Origin: Flavobacterium seoulense
GTDB lineage: Bacteria; Bacteroidota; Bacteroidia; Flavobacteriales; Flavobacteriaceae
Direction of reading: 5' to 3'
Assembly (NCBI RefSeq): GCF_000695795.1
Contig: NZ_JNCA01000016.1
Span: 1-64,000, forward strand
Length of the DNA: 64,000 nt
In this document: positions 26,742 through 35,206 of the stretch, in pieces
How positions within the stretch are numbered: position 1 is the stretch's first letter
How the letters are laid out: each line of letters begins with the position of its first letter
The notes under the pieces: model-generated
Told to the model about the DNA's origin: nothing
The model's input: only the letters and a program-made list of their open reading frames with translations
Database searches by the model: none
Translations under genes and position numbers: made by a program

Positions 26742-27062
26742 AGTTTTTTACTTTAACCCATTAATTTTCGGGGGCAAATTTAAAAATAATTTACATTTCA
26801 GCCTAAATACTCTAAAAATAAAAAACTTCTCAACAAACAACCCCTTTTTAACACTAGCAACAAAAAATCAGCATAAAAAATTATCGATTCTCACAATTTT
26901 ATCTCTTTTAAATGAGAAATACATTTTTTGCTTTTTCGAAAAATCCTAACAAAAAAGAACCAAACATCTAAAATATGAAAAAAAAGTTGTAAATTTTCAT
27001 GAATTAAAACGGTCTAGTGGGTTTTATTTCATTTTATTAAACCTTAAAAAAACAGTTATTGC
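26742..27062. other. AT-rich intergenic region between amtB and the L,D-transpeptidase gene
   Basis: These 321 bases separate divergent genes. TAAATTTG on the minus strand at 26775-26782 is a candidate -7 box for amtB. I see no RNA gene, strong hairpin or coding potential in the rest. Confidence 0.5.
26775..26782 (-). promoter_or_regulatory. Candidate -7 box of amtB
   Basis: The minus strand reads TAAATTTG, matching TAnnTTTG, 33 nt upstream of the start codon. No TTG at ideal spacing. Confidence 0.42.
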
Positions 27063-28646
27063 ATGAAAAAAACACTTTTTGCTTTTTCGATTATTACTAT
27101 GTTTATAATAAGCAGCTTATTTTCGTGCAAAAACAAATCGGAAGAAAACCAAGTCATCAAACCCGAAATTGTAATTGAAGAATACCAAAAAACATTCGAC
27201 AGCACTATGGTTACTTCTTTTTTCAAAAACCATCCTTTATTCCAACAATATGAAGCAGATGTAAAAAAACTGTATCAAAAACATAACTTCCATTATGTTT
27301 GGTTTGACAAAAAAGGAATTAACGAATTTGCTAATCTTTTATACGACAAAACCAATAATCTGGAAGATGAAGGTGTTGCAAATAATGTTCCTTATAAAAC
27401 CAAATTGGATTCTATTCACAACAACTTAAACGGAAACTCAAAACCTAATATCGAAACCGAACTTTTACACTCTTCTTTGTATTTTTTCTATGTTACAAAT
27501 GTGTATCACGGTTTAGATTCAGAAAAATCTAAAGAAGCCGAATGGTATATTCCGCGAAAACAACAATCCTATATTAGTTATCTTGATTCGCTTTTATCAA
27601 ATCCTTCGCTGATTAACAAAGAAGATAAGAATCTGTTTAGCCAATATTTTTTACTCAAAAAAGCACTTAAAAAATACCGCAAAATAGAAAAACAAGGCGG
27701 ATGGAATTCGATTACTATTGACACAGCGGTTACCTCTTATAAAATTGGCGACAGCGCAACCGCCATTGCCCAGATAAGAGAACGTTTGTTTATTTCGGAT
27801 GACATCAAATCTGATTCTAAAAGCGCTATTTACGATAAGGAATTATCTAAGGGAGTTTTGCATTACAAACTTCGAAGAGGTTATCTTTCAAACAGTACCA
27901 TTTCAAAAGAATTAATCCGTGATTTGAATATCCCTATTAGCGAACGCATTAAAACCATTATGATTAATATGGAACGCTGCCGATGGGTTTCGAGCGATAT
28001 TCCTAAATCGAAAGAATTAATTGCCATCAATATTCCTTCTTTTCAGTTATCGTATTTTAAAAACCAGGAAGTTGTTTTGCGTTCTAAAGTAGTGGTAGGA
28101 AAAACAATGAACAAAACCGTAATCTTCAGCGCACCTATGAAATACATTGTTTTTAGTCCATATTGGAATATTCCTGCGAGTATTAAAAAGAATGAAATTC
28201 TTCCCGGAATTGCTAAAAATCCTAATTATTTAGCCGAACACAATATGGAATGGAACGGCAACAGCATCAGGCAAAAGCCCGGACCAAAAAATTCTCTTGG
28301 TCTGATTAAATTTTTATTTCCAAATTCGAATGATATTTACCTGCACGACACTCCCTCTAAAGGTCTTTTTGAAAGAGAAACCAGAGCTTTTAGCCACGGT
28401 TGCATCCGTGTAGCAAAACCAAAAGAATTAGCGATGGAAATTCTAAAAGATAATCCCGAATGGACTCCTGAAAAAATTGATTCGGCCATGCATAAAGGCA
28501 AAGAAACCTGGTACACTTTAAAAGAGAAAATTCCGGTATATATTGGCTATTTTACTGCCTGGGTTGACAATGACGGAACCATTAATTTTTACAATGACAT
28601 TTATAAAAGAGACGAATTATTGGCTAATTTATTGTTCAAACAATAA
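27063..28646 (+). CDS. L,D-transpeptidase (YkuD, YcbB-type) lipoprotein
   Basis: This 527-residue envelope protein begins with a lipoprotein signal (ISSLFSC, cysteine near residue 22). An N-terminal scaffold domain, a peptidoglycan-binding-like region (about 235-290) and a C-terminal YkuD domain follow. The catalytic motif is FSHGCIRVAKP with Cys447. It would form 3-3 cross-links in peptidoglycan or attach proteins to it. The layout resembles E. coli LdtD (YcbB). It is a single-gene unit ended by a bidirectional terminator. Confidence 0.93.
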   Translation: MKKTLFAFSIITMFIISSLFSCKNKSEENQVIKPEIVIEEYQKTFDSTMVTSFFKNHPLFQQYEADVKKLYQKHNFHYVWFDKKGINEFANLLYDKTNNLEDEGVANNVPYKTKLDSIHNNLNGNSKPNIETELLHSSLYFFYVTNVYHGLDSEKSKEAEWYIPRKQQSYISYLDSLLSNPSLINKEDKNLFSQYFLLKKALKKYRKIEKQGGWNSITIDTAVTSYKIGDSATAIAQIRERLFISDDIKSDSKSAIYDKELSKGVLHYKLRRGYLSNSTISKELIRDLNIPISERIKTIMINMERCRWVSSDIPKSKELIAINIPSFQLSYFKNQEVVLRSKVVVGKTMNKTVIFSAPMKYIVFSPYWNIPASIKKNEILPGIAKNPNYLAEHNMEWNGNSIRQKPGPKNSLGLIKFLFPNSNDIYLHDTPSKGLFERETRAFSHGCIRVAKPKELAMEILKDNPEWTPEKIDSAMHKGKETWYTLKEKIPVYIGYFTAWVDNDGTINFYNDIYKRDELLANLLFKQ

Positions 28647-28677
28647 TCTTAAACTGAATTAAAATTCACTCCATAAA

Positions 28678-28709
28678 AAAAGACAGTTACTACAATTAAC
28701 TGTCTTTTC
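28678..28709. terminator. Bidirectional terminator between converging genes
   Basis: AAAAGACAGTTA and TAACTGTCTTTT form a perfect 12-bp stem with a 7-nt loop, with A-run and T-run on either side. Confidence 0.9.
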
Positions 28710-28733
28710 TTTTTATTGTTATCGAAATATATC

Positions 28734-29048
28734 CTAATGTGCCTTTTGTTTTTCGAATGTTGTTTCTACAGCTTTCTTAATTTTTACAAGCGCACCTCTA
28801 AAGGCTTTCTCGATACTTTCGGCATGGTCTGTTACCACAATAGACTGTAATTTTGCAGGACGGACTTCGATTAAACATTTTTTATCTTTTAAACTGAATT
28901 TCTCTCCGTTTTCATCTCCAAAATGTACTTCGATACGGGTAATTTTATCTTCAAAACGTGCCAAAGTTGTTTCTAATTCTGAAGCAAAATAAGCTTCTGA
29001 TCTCTCGTTTCCCTCTACGTATTTGTCTGTATTAAATTGAATTTTCAT
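28734..29048 (-). CDS. HPF/RaiA-type ribosome-associated protein
   Basis: The 104-residue protein fits the sigma-54 modulation/S30EA family. It has a VEGNERSEAYFASELE segment, a central beta hairpin around RIEVHFGDENG, and a second helix IEKAFRGALVKIKKAVE. Short HPF/RaiA proteins bind the small ribosomal subunit in stationary phase and under stress to hibernate ribosomes. Long-HPF C-terminal dimerisation sequence is absent. It is a single gene. Confidence 0.85.
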   Translation of the reverse strand: MKIQFNTDKYVEGNERSEAYFASELETTLARFEDKITRIEVHFGDENGEKFSLKDKKCLIEVRPAKLQSIVVTDHAESIEKAFRGALVKIKKAVETTFEKQKAH

Positions 29049-29168
29049 GGTTTTCCTAGTTTATAATTATTTCTCTAAGTTAACCAACCGCAAATCAAAA
29101 AACGAATGAATTAGTAAAAAATTATGAAATAAAAAACATCTTCAGTAATTGAAAATTATCCTAAAAAA

Positions 29169-31289
29169 CTATTTCAGACTTGGTAAAGAATCAATTCCCA
29201 TATTATATAACGTAAAAGCCTGAATATCGACATTTTCCTGAATAGTTGCCGCAACTGATTTTCCGGCACCATGACCCGCTTTAACATCAATTCGAATTAA
29301 AACAGGATTGTTACCGGATTGTTTCGATTGCAATTCGGCAGCAAATTTAAAACTATGTGCCGGCACTACTCTATCGTCATGATCTCCTGTAGTAACCATA
29401 GTTGCCGGATATTGCACTCTGCTTTTCACATTATGCAAAGGCGAATAACCTTTAAGATATTCAAACATTGCTGCGTTGTCCTGAGCGGTTCCATAATCAT
29501 AAGCCCATCCAGCTCCTGCCGTAAAAGTATGGTAGCGTAACATATCTAAAACACCAACAGCAGGCAAAGCAACACGAGCCAAATCAGGGCGCTGTGTCAT
29601 TACAGCTCCTACGAGTAAACCACCATTTGAACCTCCGCGAAGAGCAAGAAAATCAGAAGAAGTATACCTTTCCTTTATTAAATATTCGGCAGCAGCGATG
29701 AAATCGTCAAATACATTTTGTTTTCGCATTTGCGTTCCCGCATCATGCCATTCTTTGCCGTATTCGCCTCCGCCACGTAAATTGGGTACGGCAAATATGC
29801 CTCCGTTTTCCATCCACACGGCATTAGCAATACTAAAACTCGGTGTCAGACTAATATTGAATCCACCGTAACCGTATAGAATAGTTGGATTTTTCCCGTC
29901 TAGTTTTAATCCTTTTTTATGTGTAATTATCATCGGAATCTTAGTTCCGTCTTTCGAAGTATAAAAAACCTGTTTCGATTCATAATTTTCTGATTGGAAT
30001 GCCGCTTTCGATTTTTGATAAATTACTGATTTTCCTGAATTAGGATCTAACGCAAAAATAGTTCCCGCAGTGATATAATTGGTAAACGTATAATATGCTG
30101 TTTTATCTTTTTTCTTTCCGCTAAATCCACTCGCAGTTCCTAATCCCGGCAACTGAATTTCGCGAAGTAATTTACCTTTATAATCATATTGCTTTACTAC
30201 CGAAACCGCGTCTTTCATGTAATGTGCAAAAATATAACCACTGCAAGTAGCTGGCTCTAAAACCTGAGAAGTTTCAGGAATTAAATCTTTCCAGTTTTCT
30301 TGTTGCGGCTTATTGAAATCTACAGCTACAATGCGCTTATTAGGCGCTTTCCAGTCGGTAACAATCAACAATTTATTTCCATCAGTATCGATTACCGTAT
30401 TATCACTTTCAAAATTGCCTACAATAGTTACAATAGGATTTTCGGGTTTAGACAAATCTTTAATGTACAATTCGTTTCCATAGGTCGAAGTTGCAGCTGT
30501 AATTACCAAAAAGCGATCGTCTTCGGTAACATTTCCGCCAACATATCTACGTTTTTGATCTTCACCAAAGATAATTTTGTCTTCTTTTTGAGAAGTTCCC
30601 AACTTATGAAAATACAATTTATGCTGATCAGTTTTAGCTGACAATTCGCTACCTTTTGGTTTTTCATAGCTCGAATAATAAAAACCTTCATTTCCGTACC
30701 AGGACAATCCGCTGAATTTTACATCTACTAAAGTATCTCCAATTACTTTTTTAGTCAAAGCATCCAAAATGATGACTTTTCGCCAGTCGCTGCCGCCTTC
30801 AGAAATGGAATAAGCTACTTTCGAACCATCTTTAGAAAAAGCCAATTCGCCTAACGAGGTCGTTCCATCCTTAGAAAAAGTATTTGGATCCAGAAAAACG
30901 GTTTCCTTGCCCGAATTATCCTTTCGATATAAAACCGACTGATTTTGCAATCCGTTATTCTTGAAATAATAAGTAAAATTTCCTTCGATAAAAGGCGCAC
31001 CTATTTTTTCGTAATTCCACAATTTCTCCAATCTTTCTTTTAATTGATTTCGAAAAGGAATCTGATCCAAATAAGTGTTCGTAATTTTATTCTGCGCAAT
31101 TACCCAAGCCTCCGTTTCAGCTGAACGATCGTCTTCCAGCCAACGATATGGATCACTAACTTTGGTTCCAAAATAATCATCTACAGTTTGATCTTTTTTT
31201 GTTTCAGGATAAGAAATGGGCTTTGAATTTTGAGCAAATGAGGTCATTACTGTTGCTATAATTGGGATTATAAAAATTGATTTTTTCAT
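29169..31289 (-). CDS. Prolyl oligopeptidase (S9 family), exported
   Basis: The 706-residue protein begins with a signal peptide ([20 protein letters not shown]), so it is periplasmic or secreted. An N-terminal beta-propeller precedes an alpha/beta-hydrolase domain with the nucleophile Ser554 in RGGSNGG, the catalytic Asp in DHDDRVVP and the His in GHGAG near the C-terminus. It cleaves peptides after proline. The family start [12 protein letters not shown] is present. It is monocistronic. Confidence 0.94.
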   Translation of the reverse strand: MKKSIFIIPIIATVMTSFAQNSKPISYPETKKDQTVDDYFGTKVSDPYRWLEDDRSAETEAWVIAQNKITNTYLDQIPFRNQLKERLEKLWNYEKIGAPFIEGNFTYYFKNNGLQNQSVLYRKDNSGKETVFLDPNTFSKDGTTSLGELAFSKDGSKVAYSISEGGSDWRKVIILDALTKKVIGDTLVDVKFSGLSWYGNEGFYYSSYEKPKGSELSAKTDQHKLYFHKLGTSQKEDKIIFGEDQKRRYVGGNVTEDDRFLVITAATSTYGNELYIKDLSKPENPIVTIVGNFESDNTVIDTDGNKLLIVTDWKAPNKRIVAVDFNKPQQENWKDLIPETSQVLEPATCSGYIFAHYMKDAVSVVKQYDYKGKLLREIQLPGLGTASGFSGKKKDKTAYYTFTNYITAGTIFALDPNSGKSVIYQKSKAAFQSENYESKQVFYTSKDGTKIPMIITHKKGLKLDGKNPTILYGYGGFNISLTPSFSIANAVWMENGGIFAVPNLRGGGEYGKEWHDAGTQMRKQNVFDDFIAAAEYLIKERYTSSDFLALRGGSNGGLLVGAVMTQRPDLARVALPAVGVLDMLRYHTFTAGAGWAYDYGTAQDNAAMFEYLKGYSPLHNVKSRVQYPATMVTTGDHDDRVVPAHSFKFAAELQSKQSGNNPVLIRIDVKAGHGAGKSVAATIQENVDIQAFTLYNMGIDSLPSLK

Positions 31290-31311
31290 AGTAGGTTACT
31301 ATTGATTTTTA

Positions 31312-31341
31312 CAAAAATAAGGATAAAAAATACCGCTAATA
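31312..31341 (-). promoter_or_regulatory. Candidate -7 box of the prolyl oligopeptidase gene
   Basis: The minus strand reads TATTTTTG (31312-31319), 22 nt before the ATG. A TTG lies 22 nt further upstream (31342-31344), at the long end of normal spacing. Confidence 0.42.
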
Positions 31342-31364
31342 CAAGTAAATTTAAAAATAAAAAA

Positions 31365-31424
31365 ACCATTAAGAAATTAAGAAGATTAAGCATAAAACTT
31401 AATACTCTTAACATCTTAATGATT
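31365..31424 (+). repeat. Dispersed palindromic repeat, CCATTAAG family, copy 1
   Basis: The element starts ACCATTAAGAAATTAAG and ends CTTAACATCTTAATGATT, giving imperfect inverted arms around AAAACTTAAT. A related copy is at 44252-44306. No coding potential is seen. Confidence 0.65.
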
Positions 31425-31437
31425 CAAATTGACTTTT

Positions 31438-31522
31438 TTTAACCACAAAGTTCACAAAGCAGACGCGAAGAACACAAAGCTTTGCGAACCTTGCGAAATC
31501 CTTAGTGAACTTTGTGGTTAAA
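31438..31522 (+). repeat. Dispersed palindromic repeat, ACCGCAAAG family, copy 3
   Basis: The arms are TTTAACCACAAAGTTCACAAAG and CTTAGTGAACTTTGTGGTTAAA, with AAGCTTTGCGAACCTTGCG inside. It lies just after the TonB receptor stop codon and next to a CCATTAAG-family repeat. Confidence 0.78.
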
Positions 31523-31530
31523 AACAATTC

Positions 31531-33786
31531 TTACAAATTAAAATTCAATCCTAAAACAATATTTCTGCCAATATTAGGAATTCCATCCGTTTTTAATCGG
31601 GATAAATGGGCAATGTATTGCTTATCCAAAAGGTTATTAGCATTTATATTTACATCGAATGCCAATCTTCCCAGATTAACCGTTCCTCCTAATCCTATGT
31701 TTATCAAAGTATAATCTTTAGAACTGGTTTCATAACCACTCACATTATTTTGATTGAACGTAGAACTCACATTAAAAGTCGCAAAACCTTCAGTAAGCCA
31801 TTTTTTAATATTAAATTCGGTTCTAATGGTATTATTCCAACTATTTGCCGGAATTAAAGGCAAATATTCGCCATTATCCTTTTTTCCTGTAACAGTTTCA
31901 AAACTGGTTTCGAAATGTAACCAATCCAACGGATGCGGATGAATATGCAAACCTACTTCGCCTCCATACAACTTTGCATTATCCTGAACATAATTAAAAA
32001 CAACATTATCATCAATAACTTCGGTTGTTGGCTCAGCATAAATATAATTATTGATGTGATTGTAAAATCCGTTGATAAAAAACTCAAAATGAGAATTTTG
32101 ATATTCTAAATTCAAATCGGTTTGCAGGTTTTGCTCGTTTTTCAAATTAGCATTTCCTTTCTCAAAACGATTGGTTCCGTGATGTACGCCATTGGAAGTT
32201 AATTCGGCCAAATTAGGTGCTCTAAATCCCGAAGCCACATTAGCTCTTAAAACTACAGCTTTAGCAATATTCGTTTTATATCCCAAAGAAGCATTTACAC
32301 TATTGAACGATCTGTTTAAAGCTTCAAAATCACCACCGTGATGTTCGTGATCGTGGTCATGATCATCATGTTCTTCTTCGTGATGATGTTCTTCGGCTTC
32401 ATGAGCTAAAGATTTTAAATTACGATTATCAAAACGCAATCCTGCCTGAATCACATTCGAATTCCACTCATAATTTGCTGTTCCAAAAACACCAAAATCA
32501 TTCGTAGTAGCATCTGGAATCAAATATTCTTCTCCCGAATTTTTATTGGTTTGGTGCATTCCCTGAATTCCCACAATAGTTTCTACTTTTCCAAATTTTG
32601 GCAAATGATACTTTGCATTATAATTCAAAGTATTCAACATCATGTTGAGAGAAGCTTCGTTGCTGTCTTCAAATTCTTTTCGATTATTCGAAATATAACC
32701 CAAATCAACATCTAGTTTTGAAGTCCCAAAATAAACCACATTATTCAAACTTAACAAATGATTGAAAACGCCCTGACGCGGAAATTCGGGATTCTTACTA
32801 TAAGTTTGCTCAGCTATGCCTTCTTCAGGAATCGCTAAATCTAATTTATTATAATTGTATCTGAATACCGTTGAGAATTTGGTATTGTTATAGCCAATTC
32901 CCGTCTTGAAATCCGCTTCGTTATAACGGGTATTTGTCACTCGTTCACCATTACCAATTTTATAATCGGAATGCGTGTTGTAACTTCCTCTGGCTAAAAA
33001 TTTCCAATTCTCTGTCGAAGTTTTTACTCCCACCGAAGCATTACTTCCTAAAGTATTGCTGAAATATTTTTGATTAAAATTAGCCTTAAACGTATTGGCA
33101 TCGGCAAATTTTTCAGGATTAAAATACAAAACGCCACCCATCGCATCCGAACCATACAATAACGAAGCCGGTCCTTTAATCACCTCGACACTTTCTACTC
33201 CGGCATCATTTAAACCCAAACCATGCTCACCACCAAACTGCTGATTTTCTAAACGAACACCCTGTGAATACACTAAAACACGATTACCGCTCAAACCACG
33301 AATTACCGGTTTTCCAATAGAAGTTCCGGTCGAAATTTGTGAAACTCCGGGAATAGTTGCCAGTCCTTCTATCAAAGTCGAAGTTCCTTTTTGCTGCAAG
33401 TTTTTGATGCTTTCATGTTCTACTTTCATGACATTTTGCGACTGCATTTTGTTAAACGGGGTAGATACAATTACCTCATCAATTTCCATAACAGCCTCTT
33501 CCATTTGGATATTTAAGACTGTTTCCTTAGTTAATTTTTCAACCAACTGATTGACCGTTTTAAAGCCAACATAAGTAAAAGCAATTCTAAAATTCCCGTT
33601 AGGCAAATTTTTAAAACTGTACTTTCCCTGAGTATCAGTAGTAGTCCCTTTGTGTAGTTCAGGCAAATAAACCGAAACACCTGGAATTGGTTGGTTCTGA
33701 GTATCAGTAAGCTTACCTGAAAGCGTATTTTGCGCCTGCAGCATAGCCGAAAACCCCAGAAATAGGGCAATAATATATTTTTTCAT
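31531..33786 (-). CDS. TonB-dependent receptor with His-rich loop (probable metal uptake)
   Basis: The 751-residue outer-membrane receptor has a signal peptide (ending MLQAQ), a carboxypeptidase-D-like regulatory domain (about 20-105), a plug domain (GTSIGKPVIRGLSGNRVLVYSQG) and a 22-stranded barrel. A loop near residues 463-485 holds about ten His with Asp and Glu (EEHHHEEEHDDHDHDHEHH), the kind seen in zinc or copper receptors such as ZnuD. It imports its ligand with TonB-ExbBD energy. A small His/Cys-rich exported protein is upstream. It is not a SusC-type receptor and no SusD gene is adjacent. Confidence 0.9.
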   Translation of the reverse strand: MKKYIIALFLGFSAMLQAQNTLSGKLTDTQNQPIPGVSVYLPELHKGTTTDTQGKYSFKNLPNGNFRIAFTYVGFKTVNQLVEKLTKETVLNIQMEEAVMEIDEVIVSTPFNKMQSQNVMKVEHESIKNLQQKGTSTLIEGLATIPGVSQISTGTSIGKPVIRGLSGNRVLVYSQGVRLENQQFGGEHGLGLNDAGVESVEVIKGPASLLYGSDAMGGVLYFNPEKFADANTFKANFNQKYFSNTLGSNASVGVKTSTENWKFLARGSYNTHSDYKIGNGERVTNTRYNEADFKTGIGYNNTKFSTVFRYNYNKLDLAIPEEGIAEQTYSKNPEFPRQGVFNHLLSLNNVVYFGTSKLDVDLGYISNNRKEFEDSNEASLNMMLNTLNYNAKYHLPKFGKVETIVGIQGMHQTNKNSGEEYLIPDATTNDFGVFGTANYEWNSNVIQAGLRFDNRNLKSLAHEAEEHHHEEEHDDHDHDHEHHGGDFEALNRSFNSVNASLGYKTNIAKAVVLRANVASGFRAPNLAELTSNGVHHGTNRFEKGNANLKNEQNLQTDLNLEYQNSHFEFFINGFYNHINNYIYAEPTTEVIDDNVVFNYVQDNAKLYGGEVGLHIHPHPLDWLHFETSFETVTGKKDNGEYLPLIPANSWNNTIRTEFNIKKWLTEGFATFNVSSTFNQNNVSGYETSSKDYTLINIGLGGTVNLGRLAFDVNINANNLLDKQYIAHLSRLKTDGIPNIGRNIVLGLNFNL

Positions 33787-33808
33787 TGAAGATGATTGTA
33801 TTATTTAT

Positions 33809-33830
33809 TTCTCATAGTTGACAATGAGAA
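33809..33830 (-). promoter_or_regulatory. 22-bp palindrome before the TonB receptor gene (possible operator)
   Basis: TTCTCATAGTTGACAATGAGAA is symmetrical except for one inner mismatch and the two central bases. It lies 22 nt upstream of the receptor ATG. It could be a metal-responsive operator or a 5'-UTR hairpin. Confidence 0.4.
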
Positions 33831-33905
33831 GTTATAAATTAAAAAACTCACTTAACAAAGCTGTTAGTGAACTAAAGTAATATTATACCTTTTAAGAGTA
33901 CTGTT

Positions 33906-33976
33906 TGTCATTCCGACGAAGGAGAAACCTTCGTCGGTCACTCACATTGCAGAGATTCCTCCTTCGTCGGATGACA
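33906..33976 (+). repeat. Dispersed palindromic repeat, TGTCATTCCGACGAAGGAG family
   Basis: The ends TGTCATTCCGACGAAGGAG and CTCCTTCGTCGGATGACA pair with one bulge, and an internal CCTTCGTCGGTCAC repeats the motif. I recognise this sequence type from intergenic repeats in Bacteroidota genomes. It lies between the receptor and the His-rich gene. Confidence 0.75.
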
Positions 33977-34009
33977 AGTTTATGGTTATATCCGGTAACT
34001 TAAATGATA

Positions 34010-34360
34010 TTAAACCATACCTACCGGAGGTCCTCGATGGGCATACAAACTACCCGAGAAAGAAATAATAGCTTTCTGCTCTTTACTAAAAAAAGAGATG
34101 GATTTAAACTCAGAAAAGAAGTGATAACTTATGAATTTTGGATACAAACAGTTCCCAAATTCAAAATGACAAATAGCACAATGCTCAATAGTTTTGTGCT
34201 GGTGCGTGATTTCGGCTTTATTGTGTGAATGCTCATGCTGGCATACATGCTGAGAAATTTGGTCTTCTAAATGAGCATAACCATGAAAAGACTGAAACAG
34301 TATCGAGAACAATACCGCCGTTGCCAAAGTAAAACTAAATAAGAGCTGTTGCCTTTTCAT
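34010..34360 (-). CDS. Small exported His/Cys-rich protein, putative metal binding
   Basis: The 116-residue protein has an N-terminal hydrophobic signal or anchor (QLLFSFTLATAVLFSILFQSF), then a His/Cys-rich stretch with HEHSHNK, THQHKTIEH and CAICHFEFGNC. It ends in HRGPPVGMV, resembling the RxPP ending of DUF2946-type envelope proteins. Start is ATG 34360; the upstream TTG is not used. A -7 box ends 6 nt before it. It precedes the metal-type TonB receptor on the same strand, 223 nt away, so a joint metal role is likely. The function is unproven. Confidence 0.65.
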   Translation of the reverse strand: MKRQQLLFSFTLATAVLFSILFQSFHGYAHLEDQISQHVCQHEHSHNKAEITHQHKTIEHCAICHFEFGNCLYPKFISYHFFSEFKSISFFSKEQKAIISFSGSLYAHRGPPVGMV

Positions 34361-34366
34361 TGGTTG

Positions 34367-34374
34367 CAAAGGTA
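34367..34374 (-). promoter_or_regulatory. -7 box of the His-rich protein gene
   Basis: The minus strand reads TACCTTTG, matching TAnnTTTG, and ends 6 nt before the ATG, implying a near-leaderless mRNA. No TTG is seen upstream. Confidence 0.45.
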
Positions 34375-34573
34375 AACAGAGGGATTTAGAAATCCTAACT
34401 TCCTAGAATTCTTAAATATTACTTTAATGTCTTTTAAATAATTTGTAAATAATTATTGATATATTTGGATTCAATTATAGTTTATATCTACCCAAAACAG
34501 GCGTATTTATTTAATTTTATAGCAGCAATAAACGAGTTATACCTCTGTTTAAAGAACTAATAACACAGAAAAA

Positions 34574-35068
34574 ATGAATTTTAATGAACTTATTGATTTT
34601 AATTTAAACTTATTGAATGATGGTTTAGATATTCGTGCATTAGAACTAAAAAATACTGATAATGAAATGCTAAGTGACGAAAAGTCTCTAGCCTTATTTA
34701 AAAAAATGAATTCAGAGTCATTAATACACACAGATAATTTTGGTAGAATACAATTATTAATAAGAGCATATGAAATAATTGATTTAGGTGGTTGGTTAAA
34801 ATATGTAAGTGATAATGAAAAATCTAGACTAGATCTTGAAAACAAAAATCTCATAAAAGAAAATTTAGAATTAGAAATTCTTAAACTACAAAAAGAAGCT
34901 GCTGAATACCAAAAATCAATAAGAGATAAAGAAGATCAAATTCGTAGCTTAACTAGAGACAACTTAAGACTTGGTAATTGGGATATTCGGTTTAGATGGT
35001 ACATAGCTATAATTAGTTTTATAATTGGATTTATAATTAAACACTTTATTGAAAATCCAAAAGTTTAG
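34574..35068 (+). CDS. Orphan coiled-coil protein with C-terminal membrane anchor
   Basis: The protein has 164 residues and I do not recognise a family. The first 85 residues are acidic and helical; residues 86-130 form a predicted coiled coil (LENKNLIKENLELEILKLQ, then KSIRDKEDQIRSLTRD); the last helix (WYIAIISFIIGFIIKHFIE) anchors it in the membrane, with a short polar tail. It has no signal peptide, so most of it is cytoplasmic. It is very AT-rich (many AAA/TTA codons) and stands alone between unrelated genes, so recent acquisition is possible. A terminator follows. Confidence 0.65.
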   Translation: MNFNELIDFNLNLLNDGLDIRALELKNTDNEMLSDEKSLALFKKMNSESLIHTDNFGRIQLLIRAYEIIDLGGWLKYVSDNEKSRLDLENKNLIKENLELEILKLQKEAAEYQKSIRDKEDQIRSLTRDNLRLGNWDIRFRWYIAIISFIIGFIIKHFIENPKV

Positions 35069-35157
35069 TATAGTTTGATCCCAAACTCCTTGTAGCATAA
35101 GAAAACTTCAACGGCAATAAACCTACAAATAATTTTTTTAAAATTTTAAACATAAAA

Positions 35158-35183
35158 AAAAGCTTCTCAATTGAGAAGCTTTT
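35158..35183. terminator. Bidirectional terminator between the orphan gene and asd
   Basis: AAAAGCTTCTCAA and TTGAGAAGCTTTT form a perfect self-complementary stem with A- and T-rich flanks, serving converging genes. Confidence 0.85.
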
Positions 35184-35206
35184 CTGTCTTTATATATAAC
35201 TGAGTA

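Noticed and set aside
31531..33786. SusC-type glycan receptor for the polysaccharide locus
   Set aside because: There is no SusD neighbour, the length is about 750 rather than 1000 residues, and the His-rich loop suggests a metal ligand; the glycan genes start 7 kb away.
34010..35068. Toxin-antitoxin or defence island
   Set aside because: The His-rich protein and the coiled-coil protein are on opposite strands, 200 nt apart, with no nuclease, kinase or DNA-binding motif.
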